A stretch of 64,000 nucleotides of DNA. Source: Paractinoplanes atraurantiacus. GTDB taxonomy: Bacteria; Actinomycetota; Actinomycetes; Mycobacteriales; Micromonosporaceae. This document shows, in pieces, positions 57,672 to 64,000 of the stretch. The first letter of the stretch is position 1; every line of letters begins with the position of its first letter. The stretch lies in NCBI RefSeq assembly GCF_900215205.1, contig NZ_OBDY01000002.1, positions 267,867 to 331,866 on the forward strand, in the 5' to 3' direction. A program made the position numbers and the translations under genes. The notes under the pieces are model-generated. The model saw nothing but the letters and a program-made list of their open reading frames with translations, did not search any database and had not been told where the DNA came from.

Positions 57672-60383
57672 ATGCGGTTTCAGCTGCTCGGAGAGCCGCG
57701 CGTGCACGCTCATGGACGGGCGATGGCGATGGGGCCGCCGAAACAGGCGGTCGTTCTCACCGCCCTGCTCCTCGACGCCAACCGGCCGCTCTCCACCGAG
57801 GTGCTCGTCGAGCGGGTCTGGGGAACCGAGGCCCCCGGCCACGCGCCGCGCACGCTGCACACGTACGTCTCGCGCATCCGGCAGTTGCTGGAGCCGGCGG
57901 GCGGCCCGATCCGGTTGCACCGCCACCGCAGCGGCGGCTACCTGCTCGAGCTGCCCGAGGAGTCGCTGGACCTGCACGACTTCCGGCAGCTCGTCACCCA
58001 GGCGACCGAGCTGGACCGGGCCGATCCGAAACGCGTCGTCCTGCTGCGCGAGGCCCTGACGCTGTGGCGAGGTCAGCCCCTCGCCGGCCTCCCGGGCGAC
58101 TGGGCCACCCGGGCGCGCACCCTGCTGATCGACGAGCGGATCGATGCGACCGTCCACTGGGCCGATGCCGAGATCCGTACCGGCAACCCGGCCGCGGCGA
58201 TCGGGCCGCTCACCGAGCTCGCCGAGCAGCACCCGCTGGTCGAGCCGCTGGCCGCCGCGCTGATCCGGACACTCGCCGCGGCGGGCCGTACGGCGAAAGC
58301 CGTCAATCAATTCCTTTCCGTACGCCGTCGCCTGGTCGACGAGTTGGGCGTCGAGCCCGGCGCCGAGCTGCGAGCGGCCCACCGGGACGTCGTGCGCCAG
58401 ACACCAGAGCCCGACGAGATCATTCCGGCCCAGTTGCCACTCGACGTGCCGGACTTCGTCGGCCGCGACGCCGAGCAGCAGCGGTTGCACGACCTGGCCC
58501 GGACCGCGGTGATCGTCATCTCCGGTACGGCCGGCGTCGGCAAGAGCGCGCTGGTCGTGCACTGGAGTCATCGGGTGCGCCGCCGTTTCCCCGACGGCCA
58601 GCTCTATCTCGATCTGCTCGGCTTCGACCCGGGCGGCACCGCGTTGAGCGCGGTCGATGCGTTGCGTAGCCTGCTCATCTCCCTGGGCGTGCCCGCCGCG
58701 CGCATCCCGGCCGAGCTGAACGCGCGGTCGGCGCTTTATCGCAGCGTTCTCGCCGACCGCCGCGTGCTGGTGGTGCTGGACAACGCGGCCCATGAGCGCG
58801 ACGTGCGCCCGCTGCTGCCTGGCGCGCCGAACTGCCTGGTCGTCGTCACCAGCCGCAGCCAGCTGCCCGGCCTGGTCGCCGCCGAGGGCGCCCGGCCCAT
58901 GGAGCTGGGTCTTCTGCCATCCGCACCGGCTCGGGAGCTGTTGAGCCGGCGGCTCGGCGCGCGGCGTGTCGCCGCCGAGCCGGCCGCCGTGGACCGGATC
59001 ATCGCTGCCTGCGCCCGGCTGCCGCTGGCGTTGACCGTGACCGCCGCCCGGGCACTGCAGCAACCCGGGCAACCGCTGTCGCGGCTGGCGGAGCAGCTGC
59101 ACGCCGTACGGCAAAGCCTTGATGCTTTTGCCGGGAATGACGAGGCGACCGACGTACGAGCTGTGCTGTCCTGGTCCTATCGGGCCTTGACCCCCGAGGC
59201 GGCCCGGCTGTTCCGGCTGCTCGGCCTGCATCCGGGTCCCGACGTGTCGTTGCCGGCCGTCGCCGCCCTGCTCGGTGAGCCGATCGAGGTCGCCGAGCGG
59301 CAGCTGCGAGTGCTGACGCGGGCCAGCCTGCTCAGCGAGCACCGGCCGGACCGGTACCTGTTGCACGATCTGCTCCGAACGTACGCCGGCGAGCTGATGC
59401 GGCCGGAGGAGACAGCGGGGCCGCGCGCCCGGATGCTCGACCACTATGTGCACTCGGCCTATGCCGCCGACCGGATCCTCTATCCGCACCGGGAGGTTCC
59501 GGAGCTCACCACCGAGGGCCCGGTGACGAGACCGGCCGACCACGCCGCGGCGCTCGCCTGGTTCGCCGAGGAACACCAGGTTCTGGTACGGCTGGTCGGG
59601 TACGCCCACGACGCCGGGCTCGACTCCGGCGCCTGGCTGCTGGCCAGGGGTTTGACCACGTACTTCGACCTTCAAGGTCATTGGCAGGACTGGGTTCTCA
59701 CCCAGCGGATCGCGCTGTCCTCGGCCACCCGCTCGGGTGATCCGGCTGGAGCGGCGTTCGCCCACCTCAACCTCGGTCTCGCCTTCGCCCAGCTCCGCCC
59801 GGAGGATTCACTGCGCCACCTGCGGCTCGCCCTCGACGGCTACCGGTGTCTCGGTCAGGCGAAGGGACAGGCACACACGCACAACGCGCTGGCCCGGATC
59901 CTCGGCAGCCAAGGCGATCCGCGGCAAGCGCTGCGCCAGACCGAACAGGCGGTCGAGCTGTTCGGCCGGGTGGGTGACCAAGGCGCGCAGGCTCGGGCGC
60001 TCAACAACCTCGGCTGGTATCACACCCAGCTCGGCGAGAGCGACCGGGCGCTGGCCTGCTGCCGGGAGGCGCTGCGGCTGCATCGCCGCATCGGCGACCG
60101 GTACGGCGAGGCGAACACACTGGACAGCCTGGGTCTGACCTATCACCACCTCGGCGACCACGACCGGTCGGTACAGGAATACCGGGCGGCGCTGGAGGCG
60201 TGGCGTGAGGTCGCCGACCGCTACAACGAGGCCGGCACGCTCGGCCGGCTGGGCGACACGTACCGCAGCCTCGGCGAGGCCGGTGAGGCCCGGAAGGTGT
60301 GGGAGAGGGCGCTGACCATGCTGACCGACCTCGGCCATGCCGACGCGGAACAGATCCGCCGCAGCCTCGACGCCCTCCACTAG
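57672..60383 (+). CDS. AfsR/SARP-family regulator (SARP-NB-ARC-TPR)
   Basis: 903 residues: OmpR-like winged helix (about 1-93, 'PPKQAVVLTALLLDANRPLS', 'HTYVSRIRQLL'); BTAD domain (about 100-245); NB-ARC ATPase with Walker A 'GTAGVGKSAL' (about 284-293) and 'VLVVLDNA'; and a C-terminal TPR block ('ALNNLGWYHTQLGESDRALA'). SARPs activate secondary-metabolite or secreted-peptide genes by binding heptamer direct repeats. Start ATG 57672. The two genes that flank it both encode small secreted proteins and both carry matching heptamer repeats, so they are the likely targets. No kinase or biosynthesis genes are close by. Confidence 0.92.
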   Translation: MRFQLLGEPRVHAHGRAMAMGPPKQAVVLTALLLDANRPLSTEVLVERVWGTEAPGHAPRTLHTYVSRIRQLLEPAGGPIRLHRHRSGGYLLELPEESLDLHDFRQLVTQATELDRADPKRVVLLREALTLWRGQPLAGLPGDWATRARTLLIDERIDATVHWADAEIRTGNPAAAIGPLTELAEQHPLVEPLAAALIRTLAAAGRTAKAVNQFLSVRRRLVDELGVEPGAELRAAHRDVVRQTPEPDEIIPAQLPLDVPDFVGRDAEQQRLHDLARTAVIVISGTAGVGKSALVVHWSHRVRRRFPDGQLYLDLLGFDPGGTALSAVDALRSLLISLGVPAARIPAELNARSALYRSVLADRRVLVVLDNAAHERDVRPLLPGAPNCLVVVTSRSQLPGLVAAEGARPMELGLLPSAPARELLSRRLGARRVAAEPAAVDRIIAACARLPLALTVTAARALQQPGQPLSRLAEQLHAVRQSLDAFAGNDEATDVRAVLSWSYRALTPEAARLFRLLGLHPGPDVSLPAVAALLGEPIEVAERQLRVLTRASLLSEHRPDRYLLHDLLRTYAGELMRPEETAGPRARMLDHYVHSAYAADRILYPHREVPELTTEGPVTRPADHAAALAWFAEEHQVLVRLVGYAHDAGLDSGAWLLARGLTTYFDLQGHWQDWVLTQRIALSSATRSGDPAGAAFAHLNLGLAFAQLRPEDSLRHLRLALDGYRCLGQAKGQAHTHNALARILGSQGDPRQALRQTEQAVELFGRVGDQGAQARALNNLGWYHTQLGESDRALACCREALRLHRRIGDRYGEANTLDSLGLTYHHLGDHDRSVQEYRAALEAWREVADRYNEAGTLGRLGDTYRSLGEAGEARKVWERALTMLTDLGHADAEQIRRSLDALH

Positions 60384-60390
60384 ACATTTC

Positions 60391-60408
60391 TTCCACATCG
60401 CTTCCACA
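60391..60408 (+). promoter_or_regulatory. SARP-type direct repeat upstream of the second I36 gene
   Basis: TTCCACA (60391-60397) and TTCCACA (60402-60408), identical heptamers with an 11-base period. Only 24 bases separate it from the start codon, so the transcript may be leaderless. Confidence 0.7.
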
Positions 60409-60431
60409 CGGTGGGCGCACCCTCGTCAACC

Positions 60432-60857
60432 ATGACATCAATGAGAGAACGCCGGCTGACGGCCGGCATCGTGAGCGTCGCGGCCATGGCCACGGCGTCG
60501 CTGTTCGCCTTGTCGGCACCGGCAGAGGCGGCGCAGGCGGTCTGCATCGAACCGGAGCCGGCCGCGCTCTACCTGTACGAGAACCGTAATGGCAGCGGTG
60601 ACGTCTTCCAGGCCACCGCGTCCGTCATCGACTTCCGCGTGTTCGGCTTCAACGACAAGGCCAGCCGGGTCTGGAACAAATACGATTGCCGGGCCTGGGT
60701 GCTGTACGACGACAACCAGTTCGAGGACCGGCACTACTGCATCCGGCCCAACCAGACGGTCGACCTGCATCTGGAGAAGTGGAACTTCGGCGATAAGATC
60801 TCGTCGGTCAAGAAGCTCACCGGCAAGAGTTGCAGCGGCTACCCGACATTCGGCTGA
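60432..60857 (+). CDS. Secreted I36-like protein, SARP-linked
   Basis: 141 residues from ATG 60432 (ATG 60441 also in frame): signal peptide (about 1-36), then a beta-gamma-crystallin/I36-type pattern ('ALYLYENRNGSGDV', 'DNQFEDRHYCIRPNQT', 'WNFGDKISSVKKLTGKSC'), with about four Cys. No ribosome site is seen and the SARP repeat is very close, which suggests leaderless translation. Distantly like the protein at 52788. May inhibit a protease or act on competitors; not proven. Confidence 0.8.
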   Translation: MTSMRERRLTAGIVSVAAMATASLFALSAPAEAAQAVCIEPEPAALYLYENRNGSGDVFQATASVIDFRVFGFNDKASRVWNKYDCRAWVLYDDNQFEDRHYCIRPNQTVDLHLEKWNFGDKISSVKKLTGKSCSGYPTFG

Positions 60858-60881
60858 TCAGCGACGCCGCGCTGAAGGTGG

Positions 60882-61730
60882 TCAGCAGAGGTCCAGGCGT
60901 CTGTTCAGCCAAGCGGTGCGGTCGAGCTCGGCGGCGTGGTCGAGGAAGTGGTCGGCGTCCGGGTACAGCGACACCTTCGCGGCCGGTGCGGCGGCCGCGA
61001 AGGCCGCTCTCGTCTCGGCCGGTATGTAGACGTCCTGGCCGGCGAATTGGAAGTACAGGCCCCGCCCGAGACGGCTGACGTTGTCGACCGGATCGAGGCC
61101 GCGGAACACGTCATGGTAGGAGGGTTTCTCGGCGGCGGGCAGGTCGAGCCAGTACTTGTCGAACCAGTTCGCCCAGGTGGCGTCCGGCGCCAGCAGGACG
61201 GCGGCGCGCATCACCGGTTCGCGCTGCGCCAGTAAGGCGGCGTACATCGCGCCGTAGTCGTGGCCGACGACGGCCGTCCGCCGGGTGTCGAGCCCCGGTT
61301 GGCGCAGCAGGTACCGGTACGTAGCGGTGACGGCCGCCAGCTGCCTGGCCACCGCCGTCCGGTCCCGCGCGTCGCCGACCGGATCGGCCGTCCAGGGGAA
61401 CGTCAGCTGCGGCAGGACGGCCACCGCGCCACGGGACGCGGCCTTCTCGGCTTCGGCCAGGAACTCGGTGCGGTCCTGGTTCGGCTCGCCGGGCGCGAAC
61501 CAATGCAGATAGAGGACCCCCGCCAACGGCCGGGTCCGATGCGCGGGCCGGACCACGTACGCCGTGACCGGCGCCTGGCCGGCCACCGGGATCCGGACGT
61601 CCTGCACGGTCACCGGTAAGGGAGCCGCGGGGTGGGATGTGTTGTGGGCCGCGGCCGGAGCCGTCGTCGCCGCGCTGGAGAAGGCGACGGCGGCCAGAAG
61701 CGGTATCGTCAGCTTGTAAAATGTTTTCAT
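60882..61730 (-). CDS. Secreted alpha/beta-hydrolase with Asp at the nucleophile elbow
   Basis: 282 residues: signal peptide (about 1-28) and a dienelactone-hydrolase-like fold ('GVLYLHWFAPGEPNQDRTEF'). The elbow reads 'VVGHDYGAMYAA', with Asp158 where esterases have Ser or Cys, as in epoxide hydrolases and haloalkane dehalogenases. 'YPDADHFLDHA' offers the His. Start ATG 61730, with no clear ribosome site. Divergent from the CGNR regulator, which may control it. Substrate unknown. Confidence 0.8.
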   Translation of the reverse strand: MKTFYKLTIPLLAAVAFSSAATTAPAAAHNTSHPAAPLPVTVQDVRIPVAGQAPVTAYVVRPAHRTRPLAGVLYLHWFAPGEPNQDRTEFLAEAEKAASRGAVAVLPQLTFPWTADPVGDARDRTAVARQLAAVTATYRYLLRQPGLDTRRTAVVGHDYGAMYAALLAQREPVMRAAVLLAPDATWANWFDKYWLDLPAAEKPSYHDVFRGLDPVDNVSRLGRGLYFQFAGQDVYIPAETRAAFAAAAPAAKVSLYPDADHFLDHAAELDRTAWLNRRLDLC

Positions 61731-61779
61731 AGCTGACGACCGTAGGTGGTGCCGGACGCCGGGGTCAAGAGGGGGCAAG

Positions 61780-62346
61780 ATGGCGCGGGTGAGTTCCGTG
61801 CCCGCTGACGATCCGGCGCTGGAGCTGGTGATCGACTTCCTGAACACGTACGACGATCTGGCGACGCCGCCCGACCGGTTGAGCATCCAGCGGGTGACCG
61901 AGCTGCTGGACCGGCACGGGCAGCCGGCCCTGGCGCTGCGCGCCTCCGACCTGGAATCGCTGCGCCGGCTGCGCGAGCGCCTGCGGCCGGCCTTCGCCTC
62001 TCCTGACGCCGCCGGGAAAGCGGCGGCGGTGGACGACGTGCTCCGGACCGAGTCGGCCCGGGCCACCGTGGTCGTGGACGATGCCGGCACGGTCGCGTTA
62101 CGCGCGACCGGTGGTGACGGTCCCGTCGGGCAGCTGGCTGTGCTGCTCGCCGACGTGCTCGCGCGCGCCCTGTCGACCGGGGGCGCCGACCGATTCGGCA
62201 CGTGTGCCGCCGATCCTTGCCATTGCGTATACCTGGACCGCACACGTTCGGCGCGCCAGCGCTACTGCTGTCAGCTGTGCAACGACCGGATGGCCGCCGC
62301 CGCCTACCGCCGCCGGAGCCGCGCGGCGAACCCCGGACCGGCGTAG
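61780..62346 (+). CDS. ABATE/CGNR zinc-finger regulator
   Basis: 188 residues. An N-terminal ABATE domain ('ALELVIDFLNTYDDLATPPD', 'LRRLRERLRPAFA') is followed by a C-terminal zinc finger ('GTCAADPCHCVYLDRTRSAR', 'YCCQLCNDRMAAAAYRRR'), a variant of the CGNR motif. These are probable DNA-binding regulators of actinobacteria. Start ATG 61780. Divergent from the hydrolase gene 49 bases away. Confidence 0.85.
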   Translation: MARVSSVPADDPALELVIDFLNTYDDLATPPDRLSIQRVTELLDRHGQPALALRASDLESLRRLRERLRPAFASPDAAGKAAAVDDVLRTESARATVVVDDAGTVALRATGGDGPVGQLAVLLADVLARALSTGGADRFGTCAADPCHCVYLDRTRSARQRYCCQLCNDRMAAAAYRRRSRAANPGPA

Positions 62347-62360
62347 GCGCCGGCGACGCC

Positions 62361-63065
62361 TCAGATCTCGTCCGGTTCCGCCGTCTCGGCCTCGAGGTGG
62401 GCGCGCAGCCAGGTCTCGGTCGTGGCGACGTGCAGGAGCGCCGCCGCGTGGGCCAGCGCGCCGTCGCGCGCGGCCAGGGCCGCGTAGATCGCTTCGTGCT
62501 CGGCCAGGGTCCGTCCCGCGGCGTTGTCGTCGACGAGGCCCCGCCAGACCCGCGCCCGCAGAGTCCGGCTCGACACGCCGTCCAGCAGCGTCGACAAGGT
62601 CCGGTTGCCGGTGGCGGCGAGAACGGCGCGGTGGAACGCGGCGTCGTGCTCGTTGAGCAGCTCCACGTCGTCGCGGGCGCCGCGCATGGCCTCGAGATGT
62701 CCGCGTACGGCGTCGAGCTGGTCCGCGGAGATGCGCTCGGCGGCCAGGCCGGTCGCCACCGGCTCGAACAGCCGGCGTACCTCGGTCAGCTCCAGCAGGG
62801 TGTGACCCTGCAGCAGCTCGACCGCCACGCCCACACCCTCGAGCAGCAGCTCGGGCTCGAGGCTGGTGACGTAGGTGCCGGTGCCCCGGCGTACCTCCAG
62901 GACGTTGGCCACCACCAGAGCTTTGACCGCTTCCCGCATGAGGTTGCGGCCCAGGCCGAGCTCGGCGGCGAGCTGCTGCTCGGGCGGCAGCCGGGAGCCC
63001 GGGCGCAGCTCCCCGGTGAGGATGAGCTCACGGATGCGGGCGATGGCCTTGTCCGTCAACGACAC
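62361..63065 (-). CDS. FadR-type GntR regulator
   Basis: 234 residues. Winged HTH ('GSRLPPEQQLAAELGLGRNL', 'MREAVKALVVANVLEVRRGT') and an FCD all-helical effector domain ('VRRLFEPVATGLAAERISAD', 'NEHDAAFHRAVLAATGN') with metal/ligand His residues. FadR-type GntR proteins usually respond to sugar acids or organic acids. Start GTG 63065 with GGGAGGA six bases upstream. Two identical-core operators (63102, 63201) lie between it and the sugar-binding gene, so it should control both. Confidence 0.92.
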   Translation of the reverse strand: MSLTDKAIARIRELILTGELRPGSRLPPEQQLAAELGLGRNLMREAVKALVVANVLEVRRGTGTYVTSLEPELLLEGVGVAVELLQGHTLLELTEVRRLFEPVATGLAAERISADQLDAVRGHLEAMRGARDDVELLNEHDAAFHRAVLAATGNRTLSTLLDGVSSRTLRARVWRGLVDDNAAGRTLAEHEAIYAALAARDGALAHAAALLHVATTETWLRAHLEAETAEPDEI

Positions 63066-63101
63066 TGTCGGTCCTCCCTGCCGGTGAGCCCAAGGTAGCA
63101 G

Positions 63102-63116
63102 AGACATCCCATGTCA
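63102..63116. promoter_or_regulatory. GntR operator, regulator side
   Basis: AGACATCCCATGTCA, same 14-base core as the site at 63201. It lies 37 bases upstream of the gntR start, likely the autoregulatory site. Confidence 0.8.
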
Positions 63117-63200
63117 AGGACGACTCGGCTTCGGTTAACTCGGCATTACGCGGCAATTTCGGCGCGATCTATAGACAGCGGTCAGTCGGCGGGTCTACAA

Positions 63201-63215
63201 AGACATCCCATGTCT
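63201..63215. promoter_or_regulatory. GntR operator, transporter side
   Basis: AGACATCCCATGTCT, a perfect palindrome around CCC. It is 33 bases before the sugar-binding gene and just after a possible TATAGA -10 box (63170), where it would block transcription. Confidence 0.85.
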
Positions 63216-63247
63216 GGTGTCATCGAACGACATAGATCGGAGCACCG

Positions 63248-64000
63248 ATGAGACTTCGAACCGGCACCGCGGGAGCCGCGCTTCTGCTGGCCGCCGCACT
63301 CACCGCGGCCTGCGGCGACAGCGGCGGCGCCGGCGCCTCCGCCGACGGCAAGCCCCTGGTCGGGGTGGACTACCCGCGCTCCGACACCGACTTCTGGAAC
63401 TCGTACATCAAATACACGCCGCAGTTCGCCGGCGAGCTCGGCATCGATCTGAAGACGACCAACTCGCAGAACGACGTGGCGAAGCTGACCGCCAACGTGC
63501 AGACCTTCATCAGTCAGGGCGTCAAGGGCGTCGCGATGGCCCCGCAGGACACCGCCGCCGTCGCGCCGACGCTGCAGCAGCTCGAGGCCAAGAAGATCCC
63601 GGTGGTCACCGTCGACACCCGGCCCGACACCGGAAACGTCTTCATGGTGGTGCGGGCCGACAACCGGGCCTACGGCGAGAAGGCCTGCCAGTTCCTGGGG
63701 GCCAAGCTCAACGGCGCCGGCAAGGTCGTGATGTTGCAGGGCGGCCTGGACTCGATCAACGGCCGGGACCGCACCGAGGCGTTCAACGACTGCATGAAGA
63801 AGAACTACCCGAACATCACCGTCTTCGGCGAGGCGACCAACTGGGACGGCGCCGTCGCCTCGCAGAAACTGCAGACCCGGCTCACCGAGCATCCCGACAT
63901 CAAGGGCGTCTACATGCAGTCCAGCTTCGCCCTGGCCGGCACGAAGCAGTTGCTCAAACAGCGCGGCCTGCTGGTGCCGCCGGCCGACCCGAAACACGTC
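63248..64000 (+). CDS. Sugar ABC transporter substrate-binding lipoprotein (RbsB-like), cut by window end
   Basis: 251 residues are visible. Lipoprotein signal with lipobox 'LTAAC' (Cys22) and a periplasmic-binding fold of the ribose/xylose-binding (CUT2) class ('KPLVGVDYPRSDTDFWNSYI', 'GVKGVAMAPQDTAAVAPTLQ', 'VTVDTRPDTG'). Start ATG 63248 with CGGAG seven bases upstream. It should be the first gene of a CUT2 sugar-transport operon. Divergent from the FadR-type regulator with a perfect operator in between, so induction by its sugar or a derivative is expected. Confidence 0.9.
   Translation, partial: MRLRTGTAGAALLLAAALTAACGDSGGAGASADGKPLVGVDYPRSDTDFWNSYIKYTPQFAGELGIDLKTTNSQNDVAKLTANVQTFISQGVKGVAMAPQDTAAVAPTLQQLEAKKIPVVTVDTRPDTGNVFMVVRADNRAYGEKACQFLGAKLNGAGKVVMLQGGLDSINGRDRTEAFNDCMKKNYPNITVFGEATNWDGAVASQKLQTRLTEHPDIKGVYMQSSFALAGTKQLLKQRGLLVPPADPKHV

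Noticed and set aside
57078..59765. Open frame of 895 codons on the minus strand
   Set aside because: Antisense to the SARP gene, whose domains are unambiguous.

Overview
The window is high-GC DNA with genes packed on both strands, many GTG starts, Shine-Dalgarno-led operons and ATGA stop/start overlaps. Secreted polysaccharidases carry CBM2 and ricin-type modules. DUF397/XRE pairs, an AfsR/SARP regulator, FadR, TetR and CGNR regulators and a tyrosinase/MelC1 locus are also present. This points to a filamentous soil actinomycete, probably Micromonosporaceae (Actinoplanes-like); the family is an inference. No tRNA, rRNA, CRISPR array, insertion sequence or prophage was seen.

Layout. (1) 1-3651, minus: an arabino-oligosaccharide operon with a solute-binding lipoprotein, two CUT1 permeases and a GH51 arabinofuranosidase cut by the window edge. 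(2) 3835-8825: a DUF4142 protein, a broken hydrolase, a GH9-CBM3-CBM2 cellulase behind a perfect CebR-type operator, and an XRE/DUF397 pair. (3) 9112-16503: a diguanylate cyclase, an oxidoreductase, a GH10 xylanase, a CorA-like transporter and a tyrosinase locus with a frameshift. (4) 16573-26841: a plant-polymer island. One minus operon encodes a sugar dehydrogenase (GSDH-PKD-CBM6-ricin), a ThuA-DUF1080-ricin protein and a GH95-ricin enzyme. A divergent plus operon encodes CBM2-GH62 arabinofuranosidase and an esterase-CBM2. Their shared intergenic region has a CebR-type box and two LacI-type boxes. (5) 26859-32323: a stress/regulatory block with two TraR/DksA zinc-finger proteins, a PucR-type regulator, a MarR gene with two clear operators, a CBS-BON protein and a LuxR-family pseudogene. 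One 17-bp palindrome recurs upstream of three of these genes. (6) 32366-36195: coupled GH59 (galactocerebrosidase-like) and GH5 enzymes, both with ricin modules. (7) 36638-42399: an aldo/keto reductase, a coupled ABC exporter plus two-component system, and a membrane-anchored XRE protein with an external domain. (8) 42561-52564: a 3141-residue RHS/LamG/HINT polymorphic toxin with an HNH-like nuclease tip, followed by an overlapping SUFU-like immunity gene. (9) 52788-62346: small secreted proteins, TetR/SDR, a SARP regulator with matching heptamer repeats beside two flanking small-protein genes, and CGNR. (10) 62361-64000: a FadR-type regulator divergent from a sugar-binding lipoprotein, with two identical-core operators between them.

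The dominant theme is extracellular breakdown of cellulose, xylan, arabinan, galactan and fucosylated glycans with matching uptake, probably under LacI-family control; no LacI gene lies in the window. Four loci show recent decay (frameshifts or deletions): the hydrolase at 4617-5317, the tyrosinase, the LuxR gene, and probably the end of the KhtT-like gene. The points most worth following up are the secreted dehydrogenase/ThuA-DUF1080/GH95 operon, the SARP with two small-protein targets, and the repeated palindrome of the stress block.
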